Below, piece by piece: positions 26,101 to 36,660 of a stretch of DNA of 64,000 nt (within the stretch, counting starts at the first letter, position 1; each line of letters opens with the position of its first letter). The position numbers and the translations under genes were made by a program. Source of the DNA: Glandiceps talaboti. Lineage: Eukaryota > Hemichordata > Enteropneusta > Spengelidae. The DNA lies in the NCBI RefSeq assembly GCF_964340395.1, contig NC_135557.1:8313209-8377208 (forward strand), in the 5' to 3' direction. Below the pieces are notes generated by a model that saw only the letters and a program-made list of their open reading frames with translations, searched no databases and was not told the DNA's origin.

Positions 26101-29100
26101 TAGAACCATCTCTTGAAGGGGTTACCTCATGTGAACTTATCCAAACAAAATCCTTAAGCCACAGTGAATGGGTTACCTCATATGAACTTATCCAAACAAA
26201 ATCCTAAACCCACACTGTATGGGTTACCTCATGTGAACTTATCCACCATGATCCTTAACCCACAGTGAATGGGTTACCTCATGTGAACTTATCCAAACAA
26301 AATCCTAAACCCACACTGTATGGGTTACCTCATGTGAACTTATCCACCATGATCCTTAACCCACACTGTATGGGTTACCTCATGTGAACTTATCCACCAT
26401 GATCCTTAACCCACAGTGAATGGGTTACCTCATGTGAACTTATCCAAACAAGATCCTAAACCCACACTGAATGGGTTACCTCATGTGAACTTATCCACCA
26501 TGATCCTTAACCCACAGTGAATGGGTTACCTCATGTGAACTTATCCACCATGATCCTTAACCCACAGTGAATGGGTTACCTCATGTGAACTTATCCAAAC
26601 AAGATCCTAAACCCACACTGAATGGGTTACCTCATGTGAACTTATCCAAACAAGATCCTAAACCCACACTGAATGGGTTACCTCATGTGAACTTATCCAC
26701 CATGATCCTTAACCCACACTGAATGGGTTACCTCATGTGAACTTATCCAGATCCTTAACCCACAATGACTGACTTTGTGAGTGATCAGAGAGTCTAGGGA
26801 GAACACATGTACCTTTATCAGTACAGACCACGAGCCCATTTTTATGGGTGTTGTATTTGTGAAGCCCACATGTACATATACCATCAACCAAGCTGGTGAA
26901 TTCTTGACAATATTATAATATTATAAAGTAACTATATTGTAGTGTCCTATTGATTCTTGGAGCTATGAACAATATATTCTCTTTGTTTTGAATTTTGACT
27001 CTACACAAATTTTTACTTTATCTTAGAGAAAAAACTGGAAGTATTGACAGTGTGACTTTAATACCGTTACAAGGTGTACCATGCTTGCAAAGTTTGTATT
27101 GTATCATGTATGCTAGTATAATATGCATGGCATAACTTGTAACTTGATTAACAAATAACTGTGTCTATGTCTTCACTTGTGGTGGCAATTCAAGTGTTAT
27201 AAATTGAATGCATTTCACAGCTGGTGTAAAAAAAGAAAGTTTTGTTAGACTAATAGTGTGCCTGCAATGGTTAATAAAGATTATAAATCTTAATGAAACG
27301 TATGTGGTGTAAAGTGGCAAGCGGCTGTCCAGCGATTCAACTCAAAAAATTTGTACTACTGACAAAGTTTCTCCATTCAATCTCAAAGGCTAATTTCAAA
27401 AAAGCAAAACTTGTAACATTATGTCATCGTGAATGTAACCTGCAATGTATCAGGTTAACCAGCCGACTCAAATACCTGACACCCGATTTCAGTATTGTAA
27501 GGGAATGATAGAAAATTTACAAAAGTTTGTTTGGATTATTAGATATCATTCTTTGATATTTTTTTTGCTCATTTTAGGAAATTGTGAGTGACTTGAGGGG
27601 CCTTGTCACCATGAGTCAAATACGAGTACTATAACATTATGTCCTCACAATATAACCTATAATGTATGAGAGTAAATGTCTGATGTTTAATCTCTGTGAT
27701 TCCATACAATCTTGAAATCTGGTAAATCATTAAGAACCCTCACAATCTACTTTCATTTGTTCACCAAGAGATATTATGAATGGAGTTAGTTTGTCACCAT
27801 TTTTGTTATCTTTGCAATACAATATAAGTTGAATATAAAAGCTGTGATATTTTATTTAAATGTTTGCTATGTAATGATCTGTTCAGTTACTACACGTACC
27901 TGTATGTCTTTTAGCTTTCTCTCTCCATGCTAACACCTACACAATCACTTTTTGCAAAGTTGTTTATTATATTTTTATTTATTTATTTACTTTTGATTTC
28001 TATATCTCCACAAAAAAGTGTAATGTGCAGCACAAAGCTGGGTATGGAAGTGTGCTCAATTGTTATTGTCACTATATAATCATGTTACTGTAATTTGAAA
28101 GTCAAGTTCATATCTATTTACTGTGACACAATACGTACCAAGACTTTAAAATGTTTGACAAGAACTAGTCATTTGATACATAAAATATGACACTTAAATT
28201 GTTTACATTGAATTCTCGGTATCTGAAATAGAATTTTACAACCTAGGTACGTCTTGGTCCACATCATAACTTCATAGACTACATGTGCATTACTCTAGGT
28301 GTGCATGTAAGAATAAGTTGAAAGGAAATGCCACTCCAGGAAATATGTATTTTCGTAAACTTTATATAGGTTCTGGAGAGTCGTTTCATAATTTTCAGTC
28401 GGTTGCCAAGAGACATCAACTTGAATCTACATTTATACTTCTTCAGAATATTGTTCTTTCAACATTGCATTATGGGTCTTAGAAGACATGATTCATGAAT
28501 ATTCATTATGTTTACACTGAATATTCATTAGGTACACAATAAATATTCATTAGGTGCACACTGAATATTTATTAGGTGCACACTGAATATTCATTAGGTG
28601 CACACTGAATATTTATTAGATGCACACTGAATATTCATTAGATGCACACTGAATATTCATTAGATGCACACTGAATATTCATTAGATGCACACTGATTAT
28701 TAATTAGATGTGCACTGAATATTCATTAGATGAACACTGAATATTCATTAGGTGCACACTGAATATTCATTAGATGCACACAGAATATTCATTAGGTGCA
28801 CACTGAATATTCATTAGGTACACACAGAATATTCATTAGGTGCACACTGAATATTCATTAGGTGCACACTGAATATTCATTAGGTGCACACTGAATATTC
28901 ATTAGATGCACACTGAATATTCATTAGGTGCACACTGAATATTCATTAGATGCACACTGAATATTCATTAGGTACACACAGAATATTTATTAGATGCACA
29001 CTGAATATTCATTAGGTACACACAGAATATTCATTAGGTGCACACTGAATATTCATTAGGTGCACACTGAATATTCATTAGGTGCACACTGAATATTCAT

Positions 29101-30930
29101 TAGATGCACACTGAATATTCATTAGGTACACACTGAATATTCATTAGGTACACACTGAATATTCATAACTCCTAAAGCTTAATTCCTTCCTATAAAAATT
29201 ACAGTCAAAAATTATAAAATGACTGTCCACAACACAAAATTTATGAAAATACTTTTATTTCCTGGATTTGGACTCCCCTGTAACTATTTTCCCCTATTTT
29301 GACCCGCTAGTCTCTAGTGTGAGGTAAAATGTTATTACAGATATTGAGAAATTGTTGAGTTCTGAATAATCTGTGAATAAAAGATGTAGTTTCGGTGCTT
29401 ACAACGAAGGAAAGACAACACAAAGTGAAGTGATGATGAAAATATAATACTGACTAATTAAATCATTGTGTGATCAAGGACTGTAGTAGACTGATCAAGA
29501 CGTTACTAATTTACCTATCTAAAGTAACTATATTGTCCTAAAGTGATGATATTCAAAATTTTATTGTAATGTGTCATGGTACATGTAGAAGGACTTGATG
29601 TACATTTTTTTTCAAATCATAGGTGATACCAAGTAAGTACGTGAATCACAGTGTCTTATCTCGTCACACATAGGATGATAACCTGTTATGCTGTTCTACT
29701 TTCTATACTTGTAAACATCTATATATGCATAATATGACAATGAAAACTTAGATATAGCTACAGAACAAAACATGCATCATAGTTTTTAAAATAATTTTAA
29801 CTTTCATTGCATTCATTGATACAAAGTTTATGCTGCCCACAGATCTCTAACTCAGTTTTCATGATTTGTAATAAATGTCTGACAGCAAATATGTTCATTT
29901 AGTTTTCACCAAATTATATTTAGTAAATATATATACATATATAAATGTACATATATACATGCTGTAAGTATAGAAGTAGTTTTTTCCCCAAAAAAGTTTA
30001 TTTTCTGTGATATGCATATTATTATGTTGTAAGTAGCCTGTAAGTTGCTAGTAAAGCCTATGTAATGCATTGTGTCTCCTTTGTATGTACATTACCAAAT
30101 CTGTTGGACATTGCTTGGAGCTATACTTACTGGTATCAGGTATCAGGGGAAGTCATTTTCCACAGTGTTAGAAGTCACCTTATACACTTATCAGGGGGTG
30201 TCACTTTGCACTATTATCAGGGCTGTCATGGTACATATTATCAGGGAATGTACATGTAATTTGACAGGGGGTGTCACTTGTTACACTTAACAGAGGAAGT
30301 CACTTCATACATTTGATAGGGGGGTGTCACCTCATACACTTGCTTGCACGAAATTAGTGCTGGGTGTCTGTATCAGAGGAGTGATTTGTAGTGCAATTAG
30401 TTGATAATTACCCACGTATTTGCTTACCAAGGAGACAGGATACATTGACATTCGCGTAGAAATTGTACAAAAGATGCATTTTTTGCTACAGTAAATGGTT
30501 ATTGCAACTTATGGAGATGTGCCTGCACACTACCAAAACTGCTAGATCATTTTATCAAAGTTTAATTTTAACTGTGTCATTCTCAATAGAAAAATTATCA
30601 ATAGTACATTGCACAACTTACTGTGAAATTTTGTGTTTTATGTTTCCAACAGGAAGTAACTTTACGTACAACAATTTGATAAGCGCCACCAAACCATTGA
30701 CGTCAGTACAGAGCCCTAGTTGTCGGGACGTGACCAAAGTTGACAAGCCGTGCAGCTGTCGATTTGAGATCACTATTGGCTGGTATCCATGTGGACTGAA
30801 ATACTGTAAAGGCAGAGACTCTGTTGGTAAAGTTGTCAGCTATAGATGTGGCATCAAGACATGTCGTAAGCATAGAGTGTTTGAGTACCATGTCAGCCAA
30901 AAACAACTCTGTTTGTGGGATGAAATATAA
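19988..30930 (+). CDS. oaf: Out at first protein homologue (OAF), four coding exons
   Basis: The joined exons 19,988-20,194, 21,066-21,200, 22,104-22,281 and 30,653-30,930 encode 265 aa (human OAF, 273 aa). The product is a small secreted protein of poorly known biochemical role, first described next to decapentaplegic in Drosophila. Residues 1-22 form a signal peptide (hydrophobic core LWLLILSSV, predicted cleavage after VCVA). The mature part carries family signatures: LTQQSIQSDTN, ALVLGEEERGQ, AMSKLRQKNP, a C-terminal block with KPCSC, GWYPCGLKYC, RCGIKTC, and the end QKQLCLWDE. The C-terminal exon has eight cysteines, as expected for disulfides. One N-glycosylation sequon (NFT) is at residue 176. 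I chose ATG 19,988 because it gives the signal peptide; the open frame further upstream begins without ATG. All introns are GT-AG and the frame is unbroken. Intron 3 (8.4 kb) is packed with minisatellites. Confidence 0.95.
21066..21200 (+). CDS. oaf: OAF coding exon 2
   Basis: 45 codons, from EVQLFKALVLGEEE to the end AMSKLRQ. The acceptor is TTTCAG and the donor CAG|GTAAGT, phase 0 on both sides. Confidence 0.93.
21318..21770. mobile_element. Foldback/MITE-like element in OAF intron 2
   Basis: About 21,358-21,480 pairs with the reverse complement of about 21,660-21,760. For example GAGGCTCTGCCTATGAGA pairs with TCTCGTAGGCAGAGCC, and GGTTACC pairs with GGTAACC. The arms are about 90-100 bp and roughly 85% matched, with an unrelated middle. 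There is no coding capacity. A short stretch near its left edge (GGGCCTTGTCACTATGAG) recurs in OAF intron 3 at about 27,595. Ends and target duplication were not defined. Confidence 0.65.
22104..22281 (+). CDS. oaf: OAF coding exon 3
   Basis: 59 codons plus one base, from KNPGTIRNPEEDKGQ to ESDVKALSK. The acceptor is TTTTTAG and the donor AAAG|GTAATA, phase 1. Confidence 0.92.
22282..23299. other. OAF intron 3, 5' part: no feature recognised
   Basis: AT-rich intron sequence. Around 22,390-22,440 GCTAGGGAGTCTA and its complement TAACTCCCTAGC form a small inverted repeat. No exon is needed between exons 3 and 4 of OAF. Confidence 0.5.
23300..23482 (+). repeat. CACACCACACC-type simple-sequence stretch
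   Basis: About 180 bp of purine-poor CACCACA motifs with interspersed CCCCGCCACGTCACACC units. The histidine/threonine-rich open frame here is only the repeat. Confidence 0.9.
23483..24417. other. OAF intron 3: no gene recognised
   Basis: Intron sequence with short open frames on both strands that match nothing known to me. Scattered GCCCTCTAG-type motifs at 23,905 and 24,065 may be repeat remnants. Confidence 0.45.
24418..24665 (+). repeat. Degenerate 21-bp tandem repeat, about 11 copies
   Basis: The unit resembles GTGAGATGGGTCGACCAATG, with occasional 4-bp additions (CAGC). In one frame it reads as 7-aa repeats (MRWVDQC, MRWVSRC), but stops at both ends and its intronic position argue against coding. 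Confidence 0.8.
25077..27584 (+). repeat. OAF intron 3 segment duplicated at the window start
   Basis: Collinear with 1-2,151 (see there). This copy is embedded in OAF intron 3, so it is the one in genomic context. It carries the longer form of the 50/51-bp minisatellite. Confidence 0.9.
26117..26760 (+). repeat. 50/51-bp minisatellite, about 12-13 copies
   Basis: ATGTGAACTTATCC recurs every 50-51 bp (for example 26,281 and 26,332). Two unit subtypes alternate. Compared with about six copies at 1,039-1,330 this is a length-variable locus. Confidence 0.92.
27585..28494. other. OAF intron 3: no gene recognised
   Basis: Intron sequence. A 65-codon frame at 28,285 has no recognisable homology and is not needed for the OAF reading frame. 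Confidence 0.45.
28495..29167 (+). repeat. 22-bp minisatellite, about 30 copies
   Basis: The unit is TGAATATTCATTAGGTGCAC plus AC, measured period 22 bp (28,805 to 28,827). Variants: AGGT/AGAT, GTGCAC/GTACAC, ACTGA/ACAGA. Each unit contains the palindrome GAATATTC. Confidence 0.95.
29168..30133. other. OAF intron 3: no feature recognised
   Basis: AT-rich intron, including an ATATATACATATATA patch near 29,925-29,960. Confidence 0.5.
30134..30345 (+). repeat. Imperfect repeat of about 29 bp, about 7 copies
   Basis: Units carry TATCAGGGGGTGTCACTT followed by a short TACACT-like part. The copies are strongly diverged in length and sequence. Confidence 0.7.
30653..30930 (+). CDS. oaf: OAF coding exon 4 (C-terminal cysteine-rich block)
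   Basis: Two bases plus 91 codons and TAA. The acceptor is TTTCCAACAG, and the split glycine codon joins exon 3. It includes NFT (sequon), KPCSCRFE, GWYPCGLKYC, RCGIKTC and QKQLCLWDEI. The last 48 bases are part of a 60-bp tandem repeat that continues past the stop. Confidence 0.94.
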
Positions 30931-31062
30931 ACTGATGATGAGGGTTACCATGTCAACCAAAAACAACTCTGTCTGTGGGATGAAGTATAAAGTGATGATG
31001 AGGGTTACCATGTCAGCCAAAAACAACTCTGTCTGTGAGATGAAGTATAAAGTAATGATGAG
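30883..31062 (+). repeat. 60-bp triplication spanning the OAF stop codon
   Basis: Three copies start at about 30,883, 30,943 and 31,003. Each holds TACCATGTCAGCCAAAAACA, then the codons for QLCLWDE and a TAA. The period is exactly 60, so the reading frame is kept. After the first TAA the frame reads TDDEGYHVNQKQLCLWDEV and TAA again. In the third copy TGG has become TGA. The second and third copies are therefore 3' UTR in the normal transcript. Confidence 0.93.
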
Positions 31063-31204
31063 GGCATAAATTCAACTTCAACTCTTGGCTATCAGATTTA
31101 GCCTTGGAGTGAACTGTTGTCTAGTTTCCCATATGCGTTATGATCACTGCGATCTTCTCCACCGTATAGTCAAACTGGTTACTCTAGCACAAGATTCTGT
31201 GCTT

Positions 31205-31640
31205 ACTTCAGACAGCAATAGTTTAATTGGTATTGGAGCATTGATATAAATGTCAAAACAGCTTTAATAATTGAATATTAATGAGCAATTGTCTGAATTA
31301 AGTAACCAATTACATCCACCTGTCAGTTTGTGATGGCTTGCTACTGACATCCGCTGTTCACCATTTCCCCAGCTGGCAGTTTAGCCTGATTTTTGGTGAA
31401 ATTTGTCAGTTTGGCTATACATGGAAAGGATAGTGATCGTAGAAAATATTGACAAGTATAAGACGAGACTAAATGAACTACTTCATCTACAGTTTTCTAT
31501 TGATGACCATTTACTACATGTACTACCATATACACATTGGTAGTCTAGATACATGTACATGATTTAGTAGTCTATTATCTGTGGACTACTGCAAAGTTTG
31601 AGCTCTTTGAATTTGTCACAGGTGATATAGGTCAATCTAT
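31205..31640 (+). repeat. Diverged copy of an OAF intron 3 segment
   Basis: The order TTGATATAAA, AAGTAACCAATTAC, CACCTGTCAGT, GTGATGG, CATTTCCCCAG, TTTAGCCTGA and AAATTTGTC matches 25,555-25,790 (and 480-715) with many substitutions. It may be an old duplication within the locus or two insertions of one repeat family. GGTAGTCTAGAT and GGACTACTGC at 31,540-31,600 recur in diverged form at about 32,180-32,240. Confidence 0.6.
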
Positions 31641-33496
31641 AAAGTATTGTGAGACAGAAAAAAAACATGAATCTGTCATTACAGCGGATGCAGTCATTGT
31701 AAGGACAGACATGTATTGTAAAAGATCATTAGTTAGTGTTCACAGCTGTGCCCATTTTTATGTTTCATACATTTTTTCAGAGTGTCTACTGACAAGTGAC
31801 TGTCAGCCGCAAATTATTGTATACACAACATAACCAGTAACAAGTTGATTGAATCAACAGTCACACTGAATGTACGAGATTTATATCGGCTTTGGTGATG
31901 ATGAAAGCATGAGAACATCTTTCCAGTGCACAGTGATATTTGAAGTTTGCTATGTAGAATATGGACTTTTCAATGTACCAAAGCACTCCTATGAAAACAG
32001 TCAAAATCAATGCAGGTTTCTTCTGATAACTTGGCTGTGTTATTATTGGTGAACTTGACATACAGGGTTCAAACCTAAACATAACTCATCGTCACAACTG
32101 GCTGGTTGAACTGTTTACCTACGTTTTTTTATTAATTGTGATTGATTTACAAATGTAACAGACTACCACATTATACATTTGGTAGGCTAGATATAATGTT
32201 GTTTAGTTGTCTATGTGCCCTGGACTACTGCCAAACTTGAGCCATGTAGAGGGCGCTGTGCATGACCTACATCACCTGATAATGTCAATACACTGCACTG
32301 AATATTGAATTTAAGAGTACAACACTGTGTGTAAGAAATTTGATGAAATATAATGCACCTAAAAGGTAAATGACCCCAGAATTTATAGACACTTGTCACA
32401 TTTTTGCTTTGTAGAAATAAGTAATACAAATGTGATATGAGTTAGGGGGTCAAATACTAATGGCTGCCTAGCTTAGCACTCATCATAACTTCCCAACTTG
32501 TATAGTAGGCCCACCTAAATACAGTTTTACACAGACATGGGAACTCATAAAGAGCTATTTCTTAGGAGTCAAATGATAAACTCGGACAATGTCTTCCAAG
32601 ATTAGCACTAGTCTAAACTCCCTAGCTTGTATTCAGTTGTATACTAGGCCCACCTAACTACAATTTGATGCGCACAAAAAAATGCAAAAACGGTTTGTAC
32701 AAAAAGCATGAAAACAATCGAGAATAGTAAGTAATTTGCAGAATGCTAGAAAGAAAATATTGTCAATCAATCATTTTTATTTGAAATGCTGTGTATTAAA
32801 GAGACACAAGTTGAGTTTTATACATTTTAGGGCATAATTTTGCTGTATGTTTGAAAATTACTCACAGTATTTTACTTTCTGAAGCACAGTTCAGGCACCA
32901 CTTACAATTAACTGAACTCAAACCTGGTATTAAGATATAACTTATAAATAATCCAATGACATAATTTATTATATGTATACAAAAATGTCAAGGAAATTCC
33001 AACTATGCAATTAACTGTTCTAATTATGTAAGAACCAGTATGCCCTCTAAGCCAATTTGAGATGCCAGTGACGCACACAATTTCTAGTGACGCACCAACA
33101 TTTAGTATTTCCGTATTTCTTACTATGTGGTGACTCACAAGAAATCCCAGTTTTTCTCATTTGACTCAACAACAACCAAATTTTGCTATCATTGGAGGGC
33201 ACACTGGCCAGAAGACAATTGTAATGTCATCAAAGGCATGCATTGACATTAACGTTAGACTAGAATAGATAAGTTGAGGTTTTATTTCAATATTTTCTGT
33301 CAAGTTAAAGGTTTCTAAACTCAACATGTGTCACTTTAACCATACAAGTGAGTACAAAGAAACAAGTTAATCTTTCAAAGCAATAGACATACAGAAAAGA
33401 AACTCCTAAAGGTTTTCACTATTAATACAATATACAATATTATATTATACCATTACCAATTTCAGTGAATTTTGTGACGTCGTCACTGTACATTAT
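31641..33496. other. Downstream of OAF: no gene recognised
   Basis: Probable OAF 3' UTR and intergenic DNA. Short frames occur on both strands without recognisable domains. No polyadenylation site could be assigned with confidence. Confidence 0.45.
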
Positions 33497-33882
33497 TACT
33501 GATAATGTACGCCGTTATTGGGCATCTGGAACGAGCATAACAATACAAGTTTATGTCTGTAAGGCAATAAAGGTGTGGGTATTTTAAAACAGGGAAATTA
33601 TGGGGTAAACACCATAAGAATTTTTTTTAAAAGATTGAAATTAAAATGAAACAAATTTGTGTTCACAGCAGTTCATTGAAGTGTATATGTGTGTGTGTAC
33701 ATGTACGTATGTGTGTCGCTATGATTAGTATTCAGCTTCCGGGCCGAACATGGCAGACGATGTTCAGCACTGTGTATATTATTCACTGTGTACAAATTCA
33801 CTGGAATTGGCAAAACTATAAAATAATAACAATAATGTACGCCCTCCCAGTCCATAATGGACTTGGAAAGCGTACATTATTG
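33497..33882. mobile_element. Possible MITE with TGTACGC ends
   Basis: ATAATGTACGCC at 33,503 is matched by an inverted GCGTACATTATTGT at about 33,872. A further ATAATGTACGCC at 33,833 forms a perfect 15-bp stem with the right end, enclosing an inner hairpin (CAGTCCA TAA TGGACTTG). There is no coding sequence. A GT-rich microsatellite lies inside. Confidence 0.4.
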
Positions 33883-35329
33883 TTTAATTAATAGTAGTAT
33901 ACCTTTATCACAATGCATATTTTATGACATGATTATTATTTCATATTATACACTCAGCTTCACATATGTATAACTTTGCTTTAATTATAAATTTATTACC
34001 AATTTTGTGATTGTGTGCAAATTATGGTGTGGTGAGGGTGTTTTGATTTCTTGTGGTTATATTTACAGTTACATAGCACTGTACTTTATAATTACTGACA
34101 GCTACAAAGTGCTGTGATGACTTTTTAAAACTTATATTTATATACATGTCTATTGTAATAAAGTTTCTAAGAAAAACAACAGCATGTAGTCATCTGACAA
34201 TATTTATTTTAAACCAAATGTATAAATTTTTTAAAATTTAAGTAAAAAAATAAATAAAAGAAATTAAACAATTGAAAAAATTAAAGTTAAAAAAAGTGTA
34301 TAAAGCCAATATTTTTCACGAATACAGTCCCAAAACACAACTATTTTCATAAATACAGTGACAGATTTCTTCCTGTATATTCATAATACCATTGTCCAAC
34401 ATTAGGAGATTAAAAAATCTGTAATACTCTAAGATAACAATTTGATAGATGCTCTATGAGCTCTGTGATGTGAAGCGTGCTGTATGGTCAGAGTACGGCA
34501 ACTGAAAAGGCTCGTGATATCACAAATCAATTTTGATTTTTAAAAAATTGAAAAATAAGAAAAAAGTTTATTTCAAAAACTTATCTCACAAAGTACTTGG
34601 GCAATGAGACTGAAACTTGGTGAGATATTTCTAGAAGTGTTATTTTGCAGATTTTCTTCACAATATTTTTACACAATTGGCCCTAGCAATTAATGTAGGA
34701 AGAGTTGTTTTGTGTTTCCCTTGGATCTGCAGTTTACATTGGCTGGACAAACACAAGAAAAAAGAAGATCAAAGAGGGGTATTTAAGTGATGCACACTGA
34801 CCAAAAACAATTCTTTGTCTTAAAAACTCCTACCCTGAGATCTATGCTACAACGTTCTATAAAAGCTTCACATTATTACATGTTGTGTTTGCCCGTAAGA
34901 TTGCATCTGTAGGCAATCATGCCAGAGAATTCACCCTCATGACTTCATACGATCTCTTCACTATTTCAAAATTGAAAATCTTGTTTTTACTTCGTTCAAT
35001 AAGGCGTAAAAAAAATTGTGTGGTTCTGATTACATTCAGTTATAGAATAGGTGGGGTACTTAGATTTAAAAAAAAAAAAATTAAGGTTTCACTGTATTAA
35101 AGTTATTGAACTGTTACGATGCTTACCATAAAGTATGTAAACTTTCACTGCAACTTGAAAATTCACAGATATAAAAAAAAAAGTTTGCAAAACCTGTAGA
35201 TAATAAAGTCTCTAAATATTTTGTCTAGAATCTCCCACGTTTTGTATATAGTTCTCTAACAACAACTACAGTAAGATATTAGTGAATAATCAATAGTTTC
35301 TTGCAATAGTTTAGCCTTTATGTAGGTAC
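33883..35329. other. No gene recognised; contains an inverted repeat fragment
   Basis: AT-rich DNA. About 34,560-34,700 (ACTTGGTGAGATATTTCTAG, AATTGGCCCTAGCAA) is the reverse complement of about 7,905-8,010, so one dispersed repeat family lies at both places. A TAATAAAG at about 34,158 could be a polyadenylation signal. Confidence 0.5.
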
Positions 35330-35960
35330 TATCCATAGATATGTTGGGGATGGGGGTGGGAATGCTGTAACCCCCTCCCTTAATAGTTTAGTCTATATGT
35401 ATGTATTGTCCATAGATATGTTGTGGATGGAGCTGGGAATGATGTAACCCCCTCCCTTAATAGTTTAGTCTATATGTAGGTACTATCCATAGATGTGTTG
35501 GGGATGGGGTGGGAATGCTGTACCCCCCTCCCTTAATAGTTTAGTCTATATGTATGTATTGTCCATAGATATGTTGTGGATGGAGCTGGAAATGATGTAA
35601 CCCCCTCCCTTAATAGTTTAGCCTATATGTAGGTACTATCCATAGATGTGTTGGGGATGGGGTGGGAATGCTGTAACCCCCTCCCTTAATAGTTTAGTCT
35701 ATATGTATGTATTGTCCATAGATATGTTGTGGATGGAGCTGGGAATGATGTAACCCCCTCCCTTAATAGTTTAGTCTATATGTATGTACTGTCCATAGAT
35801 ATGTTGGGGATAGAGCTGGGAATGATGTAACCCCCTCCCTTAATAGTTTAGCGTATATGTAGTTTATATACATAGATATGTTGGGAATGGGGTGGGAATG
35901 GTATAACCCCCTCCATCAATAGTTTAGCCTATATGTAGGGACTATCTTAGATATGTTGGG
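35330..35960 (+). repeat. 77-bp minisatellite, about 8 copies, partly dimeric
   Basis: TTAATAGTTTAGTCTATATG recurs every 77 bp (35,380 and 35,457). Two unit types tend to alternate: GGGGTGGGAATGCTG and GGAGCTGGGAATGATG, giving a 154-bp dimer. One to two inverted units are present at about 47,500-47,640. Confidence 0.9.
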
Positions 35961-35978
35961 GATAGAGCAACCTGACTA

Positions 35979-36160
35979 AAATCTGATATAGGGAAAGCGG
36001 CTAGATGCTTTTATTGACCTCTATTTCCAAGTTTTGCATCGGTTGTTTTGTTCCAGTTTATCGCGCATGGGAAGGTGGCGATCACTTCGAACAAAACAAA
36101 CGACATGAAACATGGAAATGGAGGTAAATACCATCTAGCCGCTTTCATTAAATCAGATTT
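35979..36160. mobile_element. 181-bp foldback MITE, copy 1
   Basis: The left arm (AATCTGATATAGGG, AAAGCGG, CTAGATG, TATTTCCAAG, TTGTTTTGTTCC) is the near-complement of the right arm (GAACAAAACAA, ATGGAAATGG, CATCTAGCCGCTTT, AAATCAGATTT). Arms are about 75 bp around a short centre. A second copy in inverted orientation is at 47,300-47,480. It is a non-autonomous DNA-transposon-like element; the superfamily was not determined. Confidence 0.8.
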
Positions 36161-36199
36161 TAATCAGATTGGGGATGGGGTGAGAATTGTGTAACCACC

Positions 36200-36660
36200 T
36201 CTCTTATTAGTACATGGCACTATTTTTTAAATAGAATTTACAACAAAATAACACTACTTCAGGTGATGTTTGTTCAAGACAGTCTTCAACAGCACCCCAA
36301 CATGAATATATACACGCAAACAAAAAAATTCAATTCTATTTATTATTTATAAAAATACAGTTAATTCTGAAACTTGTTTAGATTTTATTTGGTTTCTGAA
36401 AATATTGACAATGACTTTGTATTAAAGAGTAAAGCGGCAACAACTAGATTAAAAATCACCAATGTGATCGACCTCCGTAGTGTCTGCATACGTACGTACG
36501 ATCCCGATCGAAGTAAAGTAAACATACCACTTTTACCTGGCATATCGCCAATTACATTGTTGTATACCTCACCTTAATTTACACTCCATACTGTTGTCAA
36601 CGATCAGATATTTGTGGTTGTTGTCATTTAAAATAATTAAAACTAATCGTCTTTCGTTCA
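36200..36660 (+). repeat. Dispersed repeat core, copy 1 (plus orientation)
   Basis: The stretch with GGCATATCGCCAATTACATT and GATCCCGATCGAAGT recurs, reverse-complemented, at about 37,930-38,160, 42,360-42,540 and 46,785-47,070. It therefore occurs at least four times in 11 kb. It has no recognised protein. Confidence 0.85.

Noticed and set aside
28495-29167. Possible CRISPR-like array
   Set aside because: Direct 22-bp tandem units without spacers in an animal intron; it is a minisatellite.
30703-31069. Overlapping frames on both strands at the OAF end
   Set aside because: Shadows created by the OAF exon and its 60-bp triplication.
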